A DNA stretch of 64,000 nucleotides from NCBI GenBank assembly GCA_965205365.1, contig CBDBGT010000011.1, positions 1-64,000 of the forward strand. The letters are read 5' to 3'. Both the position numbers and the translations under genes were made by a program. The DNA is from JALZUR01 sp965205365. GTDB lineage: Bacteria; Bdellovibrionota; Bdellovibrionia; Bdellovibrionales; UBA1609. The notes beneath the pieces are model-generated. The model ran no database searches, was not told the DNA's origin, and worked only from the letters and a program-made list of their open reading frames with translations. Below, in pieces: positions 17,262-26,172 of the stretch. How positions within the stretch are numbered: the stretch's first letter is position 1; each line of letters begins with the position of its first letter.

Positions 17262-18844
17262 TTACAATCTGTTATATTTCCATTAAGAGGTTGTGTTATG
17301 CATTCAGTGTTTTGAAAATTACAAACCATTCTAATATGATAGTGGTTTTTATGTTTATTTTCATGGCGCAGCTTTTTAAAAATTTTATTTCTTTGAGTTT
17401 TTGTGGCATTGGTGTTGTTTTTTACATAGGTACATAAACTATTTATAAAAGCTTTATCTATGAAAATAATATTTACTCGCTCAGTAGCTATAAGGATATT
17501 TAAGAACTCCCAGTTTTTTTGTTTAAAAGTATTGTCTAAACTATCTAACTCAGTCCAACTTTTAAAGTAGTTTGGTTGTTCGCAGTTGTTTGCAGTGCTT
17601 GGGAAAGAAATATCCGCATCTAGGCCGTTTTGATGACTCATTTGTTTTTCAAGAGGACCACCTTTTTTAGTAGATAAATTATTTACACACAAGGGAGCAT
17701 TTGGATATAGGTGATTAAATTCCTTTGAAATATATTCAAGTGTTTTTATTAAAAGACCTGAGGCATACTGTTTATTTCTTCTGTTTGGATTGATTTTAGA
17801 GCCGTTAAGATTAGTAGGGAGTTGTATTGCGTTTTTTATTTTACCGTGCGTACTAAGATATTTAGCGTAAAAATATTTAGACTGATTAAAAACAGTTGTT
17901 TGGATTTCATTTAAAAGTGCATTATTGGAAGTTTGTTCATGTGGTAAGAGATTATAAATTTCTGCTGAGTTAATATTAAAAGCCGCTGTTGCTTTATTTT
18001 CATCAATATTTGGCAATACAAATCTACCAGCTCCAATAGTTGTACTTTCACTGTCAATTTCATGGTGAGGCGGGGTGTTAAGGTTTTTTGAATCATCTTT
18101 AGATTTTGGTAAAGGATTTTGAGTAAGAGAATCTTTATTATTTTCTTTAATAAAAATAAGTTCTTTTTTAGAAAGTTCTTCTTTAGAGGTTAGAGGGTCT
18201 TTAGGGCTTGTTGTAATAGGCTCTGGGTTAAGCTCTTCAGGCTTTTGTTCAGTATTAAACACTAAAGGTTCATTTGCAGTGTTAGGATTGCCTACTATAA
18301 ACTGTGCAGTAACTTTTAACTCATTTATAAAATAAGCTATTTCAAGAACTAGCTTATCACATATTATCTCATGGTTATCTAAACACATACCTTGAAGCGT
18401 CACTATTTTTTTTGAAAAACCTGAAGATTTAATAAATAAGAAATGTTTTTTATGATCCTTAGGAGCTAAAAAAGTAATGGGTTCTAAAGTACCGTTGTGT
18501 GTAACATCTAGAGTAACTTTTTTTTGACCATTATTTTTAAAAAGCACTTTAGGGTTTGAGAAAGTAATTTTCTCATTTTTGAATTTAGACAGCTTCATCC
18601 TAACTTTTTTTGTTCGATTTTTTTGGATTTCTTCTTCTAGTTTATTAATTAAAGAGTTTTTAGAATAAGGTGGGGCAACGGGGAGGAGTTCAATGGTAGG
18701 CTCTCCTTGATCATTTATTTCAATATGAGGTGTCGTTTTTGAGCGGACTAAGCCATTAAGGGGCATATTTTCAGCACAATTGGTTAGAAAGAGCGTAGAG
18801 ATTAGAATAAAGCCTAGTATAGGGTTGTGTAGTACTGTCATCAC
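17258..18844 (-). CDS. Lipoprotein with C-terminal MepA-like (M74) endopeptidase domain
   Basis: The signal peptide ends in a lipobox (FLTNCAEN), giving a lipoprotein. Residues about 60-330 are a low-complexity, Pro/Ser/Asn/Lys-rich spacer with little structure. The last 190 residues resemble penicillin-insensitive murein endopeptidase: SHQNGLDADISFP carries the first His and Asp zinc ligands, VNIIFIDKAFINSLC follows, and HKNHYHIRMVC supplies the last His. Such enzymes cut D-Ala-mDAP cross-links in peptidoglycan. A long spacer on a lipid anchor would let the enzyme reach across the periplasm. It is convergent with rel. Confidence 0.78.
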   Translation of the reverse strand: MMTVLHNPILGFILISTLFLTNCAENMPLNGLVRSKTTPHIEINDQGEPTIELLPVAPPYSKNSLINKLEEEIQKNRTKKVRMKLSKFKNEKITFSNPKVLFKNNGQKKVTLDVTHNGTLEPITFLAPKDHKKHFLFIKSSGFSKKIVTLQGMCLDNHEIICDKLVLEIAYFINELKVTAQFIVGNPNTANEPLVFNTEQKPEELNPEPITTSPKDPLTSKEELSKKELIFIKENNKDSLTQNPLPKSKDDSKNLNTPPHHEIDSESTTIGAGRFVLPNIDENKATAAFNINSAEIYNLLPHEQTSNNALLNEIQTTVFNQSKYFYAKYLSTHGKIKNAIQLPTNLNGSKINPNRRNKQYASGLLIKTLEYISKEFNHLYPNAPLCVNNLSTKKGGPLEKQMSHQNGLDADISFPSTANNCEQPNYFKSWTELDSLDNTFKQKNWEFLNILIATERVNIIFIDKAFINSLCTYVKNNTNATKTQRNKIFKKLRHENKHKNHYHIRMVCNFQNTECITQPLNGNITDCN

Positions 18845-19062
18845 TAATTAGTGAGCAATATAGGTGCCAAAATATTAAATTTATTAGCTTTTTTAAGCTT
18901 TTGTAAATACTTTATTTTTAAGGGCTTAACCTTTGAAAGTCAGGGGTTATCCATAAGATTTGACCTCACATTATTTTGTCAAACACCTCATCTATTTAGA
19001 TTAAAGTATCTTTAAGAAAAAAACGATAAGAATGAGTGAGAAAATTTAAGGGAGGGTCTAGA

Positions 19063-19363
19063 GTGAAGTTTGTATTTTTTGTTAGCTTAATGTCGTCTTT
19101 TTTGATTGGTTGTTCTGCCTTGGGTGTTTCAGAGGAAAAAAGGAAATATAGTTGAAGCTAGGAAGCTTTATAAAAAAGCCTGTGATGGTGGAGTTATGGG
19201 GGGTTGTTCTAACTTGGGTGTTTTAGAGTATAAAAAAGGAAATATAAAAAGAGGGCGAGATATTTTGAATAAAACTTGTGATAAAGTGTCATTACCAGGG
19301 GAAACTGACGGTCTAATTACCAAGGGATTATGTCGGTATCGGTGCATTAAAAAAAAAGCTTGA
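19063..19363 (+). pseudogene. Frameshifted Sel1-repeat lipoprotein remnant
   Basis: A GTG at 19063 after GGGAGGG opens a lipoprotein signal (MKFVFFVSLMSSFLIGCSA), but that frame stops after some 30 codons. A second frame then continues as KKGNIVEARKLYKKACDGG, followed by GGCSNLGVLEYKKGNIKRG. These are Sel1-type repeats (alpha/alpha, 36-residue units with Ala, Gly and Cys). One shift and a short repeat count show that this is a broken gene. A sister fragment lies at 45221-45358. Confidence 0.7.
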
Positions 19364-19693
19364 AAATTTATTTTTATGAGGTCTTACGAAAGTTAATAAG
19401 CTTTCTTTTTTGAAGTCGAAGAGCTATGGTCTGCATTTTATGCCTAAGCCAAATATTTCGCACTCCACTTGGTGCTATATCAATCTCTAGGTTTTTTCAT
19501 AGGTGGCGTGAGATCTGGGCGCTTAGATCGCCGAACTCAGGTTAATAAGCTACTGAAAGGATCTATTTTTTTCAAAAAAGTTTTGAAAAAAAATTCATAA
19601 AGACCTCTTTTTGCTTTACAAAAGGCAAAAAACTGAATATCAACTCGATTGTAAAATAAAGAAACCATTACTTTTGAAGCGAGGCACATTAAA
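19364..19693. other. Intergenic stretch, somewhat richer in G+C
   Basis: No intact gene is seen. Around 19420-19560 a plus-strand frame with one stop reads VEELWSAFYA, then GGVRSGRLDRRTQVNKLLKG; it could be a relic, but I do not recognise it. A ribosome-binding GAAGCGAGG precedes the next start. Confidence 0.3.
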
Positions 19694-20320
19694 ATGAAAC
19701 TACTATTAACTACTCTTTTATCAATATTGATGTCTACAACAGCTTTTTCTGCTATTTCTATGAATAATAGCTCTAGCTATGTAGATATTATAATCAAATC
19801 AGTAGCCAATAACCAAAATTTTGTTAAGTTTAATTATTGTCAAGCTGATACACCTTGTGAGTTCTTAGGACCACAAGAATATTATTCTTTAAACGATTTA
19901 AAGCGCCAAAGGGTTTACGAATATACACAAATTTTTTATGCAGTTTTAACTAATGTTCTAGTCGTATCCGGAGCTATGGTTGCATATATGTCTCTTCCTT
20001 GGCATTTGTTTCCTGCTTTTATGACTGCATTAGATACTACACCTGGCGCTGCTGTTGGACTTATACTTGCCTTGGGTAGTGTCACTGGAGTGACAGTTGG
20101 CCTAAACTCTATTGTTGACTCCATTAATCCTATAGAACAGTACAAACAAGTTAAAGCTTTTTCTGATGCAATAGGTAATGAAGACTATATCTTAGAAAAA
20201 GATGATTTTAAAGATTTTGTTTTTCGCTTAAAGCTTGTTTTAAACAAAATTAACGAAGACATAGAAAGCTTTGAAGATGATGACATAGAAAGCTTTCAAG
20301 ACGATTATCTAATGCCGTAA
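19694..20320 (+). CDS. Exported membrane protein, unknown
   Basis: The family is not recognised. A clear signal peptide (MKLLLTTLLSILMSTTAFSA) is followed by a small Cys-containing part (FNYCQADTPCEFLG) and two hydrophobic segments at about 82-102 and 115-145 (GAAVGLILALGSVTGVTVGL). The C-terminus is acidic and contains a short tandem copy (DIESFEDD, then DIESFQDD). It is the first of three consecutive genes for exported proteins (19.7-24.3 kb). A role in the envelope is all that can be inferred. Confidence 0.65.
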   Translation: MKLLLTTLLSILMSTTAFSAISMNNSSSYVDIIIKSVANNQNFVKFNYCQADTPCEFLGPQEYYSLNDLKRQRVYEYTQIFYAVLTNVLVVSGAMVAYMSLPWHLFPAFMTALDTTPGAAVGLILALGSVTGVTVGLNSIVDSINPIEQYKQVKAFSDAIGNEDYILEKDDFKDFVFRLKLVLNKINEDIESFEDDDIESFQDDYLMP

Positions 20321-20566
20321 TACACAAAAATTACTAAACCCTAACTAGAAAATAAAAATCTTAAACCTGTACCTGACTTCGACACTATTTAAAAAAAACA
20401 CGTGAGTTCAAATGCTGGTGGTTTCCATAGTGTGAGAAACTTTTTTAAACTGAACGTCAATCTTTCTCTAATGTAATGTCACTTCATTTAGCTCAATCGT
20501 TGCCTAAGTCTAGGTAAAATTACAAGTTTTTGCAAAGTCTTTAGAAAGAGACTACATTTACACAAT

Positions 20567-22198
20567 ATGAATATAGCATTATTTAATTTTATATCGTTAT
20601 TATTTTTATTTACCACTTGTGTAGCGGGAGCTGAATCCTGTTCAGTGTCTTTTAATAAAATTAAAAATAGTGGGCTGTGCAATATGGTTAGAGTAAAAGA
20701 ACTACAAGAAAGTAGTTTAGACTCTTCCCTATGTGATAAAAGACAGTTTACTAAATCTTTAAGTTTTTTTGCAAGTTGTGAGAAAATGGCAGAAGAAACT
20801 TTTTCTTTTTGTAAAAAAGAAAATGCCATAGATATAACACAAGAGCTTATATCTTATATAGGCTTTATAAGAGAAGCTAGGGGTCATTTACAAAGTAGAT
20901 TATTAGCTCCTTGTTCTAAAGATGAAGTTGTGGCTAGTAAATTAAAGGCTAAGGATTTATCTAAAATGGGTGTTTTAGTTTCTGGCATTAAAGGCATTAA
21001 AGACTTTTTCTTTAAAAAAAAGAATGTAAAAAAAGAAAAAAAAGCTTTAAATAAAATTAATAAAAAAGATTTTAATAAAACCTCTTCTCAAAATAAAAAT
21101 ACTACAAAAAAAACTAAAAGTGTAGCTAGAAACTTAACATCTTTAATAGATAATAAAGCTCTTTTAAAAGAAGCTTTGTTAGATGAAAACGTTCCAGGCT
21201 CTATATTTTATGGAATGACATATTTTCAAAAGAGTTTGTGTAAAAATGCGCTTAACTCTGGGAATATAGATGGAATTAAAGCAGCGTGTTTTCAATCAAT
21301 AAATGCTGCGTGGTTTATGGATCGAGACAATTCCATGTCCGATGCAACTGATAATGCAAGTAAAGCGCTTTATATATTTTCTAGTATAAAAGGAAATGTA
21401 GTAACTACTCAAATTTGTCCTGGGGTTTTTGTAACTGTGGCACACGCACTTAATGATGATGTTTTGTCTTATAAAGGGGAGGCTTTAAAAAAGTTTTTAG
21501 CAAGTGATGAGGGCGGTAGAGTTAGAATTTACTCTTTTCCTATGACTCTGTTTATGCAGTTAGACGGAAATGTTCTAAACTTTGAGTATTTTGGAAAAAG
21601 TTTAAGTGGACTTAAGGCTTGGAATGATCCTGATAACGATTATTTAATAGTAAAAGTAAACCCGTTAGAGGCAAAAGCTTATGCAGGTGCTATGGGGTTT
21701 AATTATAACTCTAAACACTATATTACTCCAGTTTTAGCTTCTGGTGAAGAAATTAAACAAGCCTCTGATAATGGACAAATTGATATTTATCTTTATAGGG
21801 GAAAAACACAGTATGGTTGGGATGAAGAAGCTAAAACTCCTGTTATTGATGAAGAGGGTAACTTTGATGAAACTAGTTCTCGTTTAGATTTTGGTAGAAT
21901 TTTTCATACGCCTCAAAGAGTTAATGTGCGGTGTGAAATTGGGGGTAGTTCTAATTATTTCATAACAAATTCATGCCCATCAGAAAAAGGGGTGTCTTCA
22001 AGTCCTTATATTTTTAAGAAAAATAATAAATTTTATTTAGTTGGTATTCATCAAAGTGGAAGCGGTAGACGTGAGAATTATTTTTCTAGTAACCAAGATG
22101 GAGGTACTAATTTCTTACGATCTGCTGCTTTTTGTGAAGACTATAAAAAAGCTTGTGGTAAACCCTGTGTAACTTTAAAAAAAGTGCTTGCCATATAA
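20567..22198 (+). CDS. Secreted trypsin-like serine protease
   Basis: After a signal peptide (ending near VAGAESC) comes a Lys-rich region at about 120-190, then a chymotrypsin-fold catalytic part. Likely triad residues are H293 in VTVAHAL, D358 in DNDYLIVKV and S477 in GVSSSPYIF, which stands where trypsins have GDSGGP. A later GIHQSGSG matches the GVxSxG strand. Cys residues (SCPSEKG, CEDYKKACGKPC) suggest disulphides. The protein is 543 residues, so the Lys-rich part may be a propeptide. It has the features of a T2SS substrate. The GVSSSP variation makes the activity likely but not certain. Confidence 0.72.
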   Translation: MNIALFNFISLLFLFTTCVAGAESCSVSFNKIKNSGLCNMVRVKELQESSLDSSLCDKRQFTKSLSFFASCEKMAEETFSFCKKENAIDITQELISYIGFIREARGHLQSRLLAPCSKDEVVASKLKAKDLSKMGVLVSGIKGIKDFFFKKKNVKKEKKALNKINKKDFNKTSSQNKNTTKKTKSVARNLTSLIDNKALLKEALLDENVPGSIFYGMTYFQKSLCKNALNSGNIDGIKAACFQSINAAWFMDRDNSMSDATDNASKALYIFSSIKGNVVTTQICPGVFVTVAHALNDDVLSYKGEALKKFLASDEGGRVRIYSFPMTLFMQLDGNVLNFEYFGKSLSGLKAWNDPDNDYLIVKVNPLEAKAYAGAMGFNYNSKHYITPVLASGEEIKQASDNGQIDIYLYRGKTQYGWDEEAKTPVIDEEGNFDETSSRLDFGRIFHTPQRVNVRCEIGGSSNYFITNSCPSEKGVSSSPYIFKKNNKFYLVGIHQSGSGRRENYFSSNQDGGTNFLRSAAFCEDYKKACGKPCVTLKKVLAI

Positions 22199-22349
22199 AA
22201 ATCTAGTTTTAAAAAAACAGTGAGTTTTATTCCTTGTGTGTATCTATCTGAAACACTTTTGCAACAATTAAGGACTATTTTAATATAAATAGTTTAAAAT
22301 TATACTGTTAAAAGACTTATTTTTTAAGCTTATTTGCCGATAAGGTTTT

Positions 22350-24257
22350 ATGAAAATTTTTTTCATCATGGTTTTATTATTAGTTTATATGACATTTTTA
22401 AAAACTGGCTTTGCCTTAGCCCCTCCAGAACTGAAAGCTTGTGAGTTGAAGGGCGGTAAGGTTGTTACAGTTTCGAATAATCAATGGTACTGTGATATGT
22501 CATCTAAATTATATGAGCAAAAAAAGAAAACTTGCCAACAACATGGAGGCGTGTGGACTAAAGAGTTTGAAAGTGGAGATGCATATTATCATTGTAATGT
22601 GCCACAATGTCCTAATGGCACTGTTGGCTCATGGTCTGGAAGGAGATTATCTAGTTGTCATTGTGAAAATGATACTAGTAAAGTAGTTCCTTTAAATGCT
22701 TCACGTCAAGATGTTGATTGGTTTTGTAGCAGAGAAATTAAATCTGAAAGCCCTGATCCTAATAGCACTTTATCTGAAACTCAATGCTCACAAAAAAGTG
22801 TTGATACTAGGGCTTTATTTCTTGCGAAAAAAGCAGCAAGTAAAGATTTATTAGTCCAATTAGATAAAGCACAAGAGGTTACAATAGCAAGTTGTAAGCA
22901 AGCAGTTAACAAGTATGTAGAGTATTGTGCAAATGAGCCTTCTTCTCAACCTAATACTGATGAAAATACAGCACAAGGTGGTGGAGCACTTGGAGGTTGT
23001 AAGCGAGCAAAACAAGCTCATGAAAAAACTCTAAAAGCTTATAAAGCCTTTGTATCTACATGTGAAAAAGCTTTTTATAATATTACTTTAGCTTGCCCTC
23101 AAACTATTTCTGCAACGGGTGGTGGTGAAGGAGAAGTTAGTTGTCAAGAGTTTAGAGCTTTTAAAAAGTTTAGTGAAAAGGGTTGGCGCAACCTTTCTAG
23201 TATTTTTCGTACAGATCTTACGAGTACTGAAGAGAGACAGAATAAGATAAAAGGCTATTTTGATAATTTACAACCTGCTTTGCAAAAGAGTATTGAGGAC
23301 TCCATTAAATGTATAGATGCTTTTGGGGGAGGGTCTAAAAAGAAGAGCTTAAGCCTTTTTGCAGATGACGAAGTTTTAGGAGAAATCACAGAAAAAGCTA
23401 AAGGATGGATAAAAAAACAAAGAGCAAAAAAAGATTCAAGTGATGAATTAGGAGGGGGGAGTGGAACAATAACAGGCTATGGCAGTGTTTATACAGATGA
23501 ACAACCTAACAACACCGTTAGTGGAAAAACTGATTTAAGCAACAACGTATTTGAAGATACTTACTCCGTTCCTAAAGGAAGTTTATATGACTCTATTGAA
23601 TCAGATGATTCTAAGTCTCCTTCTTCTAAAACCAATAATGGACAAATTCAAAGAAACACGGCCTCTCCTTCTGGAGGAAATACAAACTCTCGTCTTTTAG
23701 GAGGAGACTCAGGGGGTGAAAGAAAAGCCAACAGAGCTAAAAGACGTGTAACATTTAATGCACGAAGGATTTTTGAAGGATATAAGAATTTAAAACCCTA
23801 TTTTTCTGATCCTAATATACTTGTAAATGAAACGGATCGTCACATATATGGTAGAGAGCACCTTACTGAAAAACTAAAAGAAGCTCAAAATAAATTAGGA
23901 ACAGATGTGCCGCTTATGTTTATAGACGGTAGCTTTGTACAAACATTTTTAGCTGAAAAAGTAGAAGAAAAAAGATTAGAAAGAGAAAGACTAGGAGCTT
24001 TAAAAGCTAAAAGAAAAACAAATGGACTAGCATATAATCCTAGATTTTATAAGGCTTTAGGTCTTCCCTATGGTATAAATATAAATAAGGAAGCCGATAT
24101 TTTTAGATTAGTAAATTTGAGGTATCAAAAGACTCTCCCTGGTCTAGCATCTAGCATTGATTATAGTTTTTATTTCAAAGCAAAAAAAAAGGAGAAGGAA
24201 GAGGAGAGTAAGTGGTGGAGTTTGGAAAATATCCTATCATTTTTTAAGTTTTGGTGA
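22350..24257 (+). CDS. Large Cys-rich secreted protein of unknown family
   Basis: I do not recognise this 635-residue protein. A signal peptide (MKIFFIMVLLLVYMTF and on) leads to a Cys-rich segment at about 25-130 with WYC, TCQQHGGVWTKE, HCNVPQC and CHCEND, then a Lys/Glu-rich helical part with four more Cys (about 150-330). A Gly/Ser/Asn-rich linker (360-460) precedes a basic C-terminal domain with RRIFEGYKNLKPYF. It directly follows the protease gene. A homologous tail fragment occurs at the right end of the window (63937-64000), so the gene has at least one relative nearby. Confidence 0.68.
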   Translation: MKIFFIMVLLLVYMTFLKTGFALAPPELKACELKGGKVVTVSNNQWYCDMSSKLYEQKKKTCQQHGGVWTKEFESGDAYYHCNVPQCPNGTVGSWSGRRLSSCHCENDTSKVVPLNASRQDVDWFCSREIKSESPDPNSTLSETQCSQKSVDTRALFLAKKAASKDLLVQLDKAQEVTIASCKQAVNKYVEYCANEPSSQPNTDENTAQGGGALGGCKRAKQAHEKTLKAYKAFVSTCEKAFYNITLACPQTISATGGGEGEVSCQEFRAFKKFSEKGWRNLSSIFRTDLTSTEERQNKIKGYFDNLQPALQKSIEDSIKCIDAFGGGSKKKSLSLFADDEVLGEITEKAKGWIKKQRAKKDSSDELGGGSGTITGYGSVYTDEQPNNTVSGKTDLSNNVFEDTYSVPKGSLYDSIESDDSKSPSSKTNNGQIQRNTASPSGGNTNSRLLGGDSGGERKANRAKRRVTFNARRIFEGYKNLKPYFSDPNILVNETDRHIYGREHLTEKLKEAQNKLGTDVPLMFIDGSFVQTFLAEKVEEKRLERERLGALKAKRKTNGLAYNPRFYKALGLPYGININKEADIFRLVNLRYQKTLPGLASSIDYSFYFKAKKKEKEEESKWWSLENILSFFKFW

Positions 24258-24329
24258 GTGTGAAAGGTTTTTCACGATGACTCACACTGGTCCGAGCTTA
24301 GGGTTTCTGTAAGTGAATACTTAAGTTTA

Positions 24330-24569
24330 GTGGAGGGGGTTGTACTTTTTAAAAAACGACTTAAAGCTGTATTTCGTTTAAAGGTGTTAAAAACTGGTGA
24401 GGCAAGTTTTTATAAAAACAAAAAGTGTATTGATGAGTTTAAAAACCTCACAGCAAAGTTTTTAAGAGAAAGATTCTTTAATGAAATTGAGTTTTTGGAA
24501 AATGAAAAGTTTAAATTTAGAAAGTTGTTTTTTAGGAAAATAAATACAGCTTGCCTTAGTGTTTTCTAA
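24330..24569 (+). CDS. Possible small basic protein
   Basis: A GTG-started frame of 79 codons encodes a Lys/Phe-rich product (FKKRLKAVFRLKVLKTGEAS). No domain, signal peptide or convincing ribosome site is seen. The periodic FLRERFFNEIEFLENEKFKF is not typical of random A+T-rich sequence, but it may be a remnant or not coding at all. Confidence 0.25.
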   Translation: MEGVVLFKKRLKAVFRLKVLKTGEASFYKNKKCIDEFKNLTAKFLRERFFNEIEFLENEKFKFRKLFFRKINTACLSVF

Positions 24570-24590
24570 ACGTTTCTTAGTTAAGGAGGT

Positions 24591-25496
24591 CTATTTAGAA
24601 ACTTTTAACCGGTAAGCAAGCCCTAGATAAAAGCTAATGGAGTTCATTTTAACGGTGTCTGAAGATGGGTATAAGCCATACTCTATCCATAAGGGAATAT
24701 AGAGTTTATGAGATGCTAAAATGTCTATACCTGCTCCAACCTGCATAAAAGTAGTTGTTTTAAGATTCGCTATATCTAAGGCTGTTGTATTGTTAGAAGT
24801 AGGGTTAAATAAAATACTTATTCCAACTCCTCCCCAAAACTTATGCTTTCCCTTATTTAAATAGTAACGAGGCCAAATATCTAGATTTATATAGCTTAAG
24901 CTTACTCTACAAACAGTGTTAAGAATATTGTCTTGTTTTAAGCACTGAGTGTTGTTTGTGTCTTCAGTATGAAAAGCTTGCTTTCCTAAGGAAGCTCTTA
25001 GATGAAATTTTTTATAAAACTTATAGTCCATGAGCAGCTCATAGGAAACACTTGTTCCTACATAGGAGTCTAAGCGAGGAGATGTTCCTGTGAAACGCAC
25101 ATCAGAAGAGTTATTATTGTAGCCTAAGGCAAATCCTAAGCCGAGTCCTTTATGTAGGGCAGGGGGGTTTTTAATAGTTGAAATTTTTTGGGTTGGGATA
25201 TTACGTACTTTTAAAGTCCAATTAGCTAAAGCTTTTCCTTTAATAAGCCTTGCTAAGGCTTGGCCAGGTCTAAGTTTCACTATTTTAACAATACCCCTTT
25301 TTTTTCCTTTGGACATGAGATAATAGGTTTTCCCCATTTGAATATCATCACCAGCAGTATCAATTAAGACAGCAGGTCCTTTTACTTTTAGAATTTGTGC
25401 AGAGAAAGAAGATATAGGAAAACCTAAGCTTAGTATAAAAAGCAATGAAAGTATATAACCCATAAAAACGCTTCCTATTTTAGACAACACACTCAT
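24591..25496 (-). CDS. Outer-membrane beta-barrel protein with small N-terminal domain
   Basis: A long signal peptide (first 33 residues, ending SSFSA) is followed by a compact domain of about 65 residues (VLIDTAGDDIQMGKTYYLM, KRGIVKIVKLRPGQALARLI) that recalls KOW/SH3-like folds. From about 110 on, alternating strands with aromatic girdles (YELLMDYKFYKKFHLRASLG, FWGGVGISILFNP, YLGLAYRLKVSK) indicate an 8-stranded barrel. The pattern resembles that of the gene at 9636-10496. It lies next to ssb on the same strand but with an 80-base gap. The function is unknown. Confidence 0.62.
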   Translation of the reverse strand: MSVLSKIGSVFMGYILSLLFILSLGFPISSFSAQILKVKGPAVLIDTAGDDIQMGKTYYLMSKGKKRGIVKIVKLRPGQALARLIKGKALANWTLKVRNIPTQKISTIKNPPALHKGLGLGFALGYNNNSSDVRFTGTSPRLDSYVGTSVSYELLMDYKFYKKFHLRASLGKQAFHTEDTNNTQCLKQDNILNTVCRVSLSYINLDIWPRYYLNKGKHKFWGGVGISILFNPTSNNTTALDIANLKTTTFMQVGAGIDILASHKLYIPLWIEYGLYPSSDTVKMNSISFYLGLAYRLKVSK

Positions 25497-25576
25497 TATA
25501 GCGCTGTATACTTTAGAAGGTCTTGTTTTTTTTTCTAAACTAGACCGTTATTTAAAAGGACTAGCTTAAGACCTTA

Positions 25577-26020
25577 TTAAAATGGAATTTCTTCGTTTGA
25601 AGACTTAAAATCAGGTTCTGGTGCAAAATCAGTAAATGGATTGTCATTAGCAGAAGGGTTATTAGGGTCAGCAGAGCTTGATGCCTGAGTGCTGCTTCCA
25701 ATAAACTGAACATTTGTTGCAACAACTTCTGTTGTGTATTTTTTATTTCCTTGCTGATCTTCCCATGAGCGAGTTTGAAGTCGTCCTTCAACAAAAGTTT
25801 GACGGCCTTTAGTTAGATACTTACCACAGATTTCAGCAAGCTTTCCCCAAACAACAATTCTGTGCCATTCAGTTTTTTCTTGTTTCTCACCATTTTTGTC
25901 TTTCCAAGCCTCACTTGTTGCAAGACTAAACGTGCAAACAGTGTTGCCAGAACTTATATTTTTTGTTTCAGGGTCTGAACCCAATCTACCTAGAACAATG
26001 ACTTTATTAACACCAGACAT
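25577..26020 (-). CDS. ssb: Single-stranded DNA-binding protein
   Basis: SSB coats single-stranded DNA in replication, repair and recombination. The N-terminal OB fold shows VNKVIVLGRLGSDPETK, SLATSEAWKDKNGEKQEKTEWHRIV, and YLTKGRQTFVEGRLQTRSWED. A flexible Ser/Asn/Pro-rich tail ends in EEIPF, the acidic tip that recruits partners (usually DDDIPF). The 147-residue length is normal. A plausible promoter lies 27-55 bases upstream. Confidence 0.96.
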   Translation of the reverse strand: MSGVNKVIVLGRLGSDPETKNISSGNTVCTFSLATSEAWKDKNGEKQEKTEWHRIVVWGKLAEICGKYLTKGRQTFVEGRLQTRSWEDQQGNKKYTTEVVATNVQFIGSSTQASSSADPNNPSANDNPFTDFAPEPDFKSSNEEIPF

Positions 26021-26046
26021 ACTTATTTCTCCTTATTATTTAAAAG

Positions 26047-26075
26047 TTTTTATGTGTTACAGTGGCATATTGCAA
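26047..26075 (-). promoter_or_regulatory. Probable ssb promoter
   Basis: Read on the minus strand, TTGCAA (26075-26070) is separated by 17 bases from TAAAAA (26052-26047), and AAGGAG stands close to the ssb ATG. Both boxes are near, but not at, consensus. Confidence 0.45.
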
Positions 26076-26172
26076 GTAGATAGTATTGTTAAACTTAATT
26101 TTATGTGCAAATTTTTGTATTTTAAGCCGGACACGCCCAGAAATTAAGCTTTTATATGAATTTGTTTATTAT

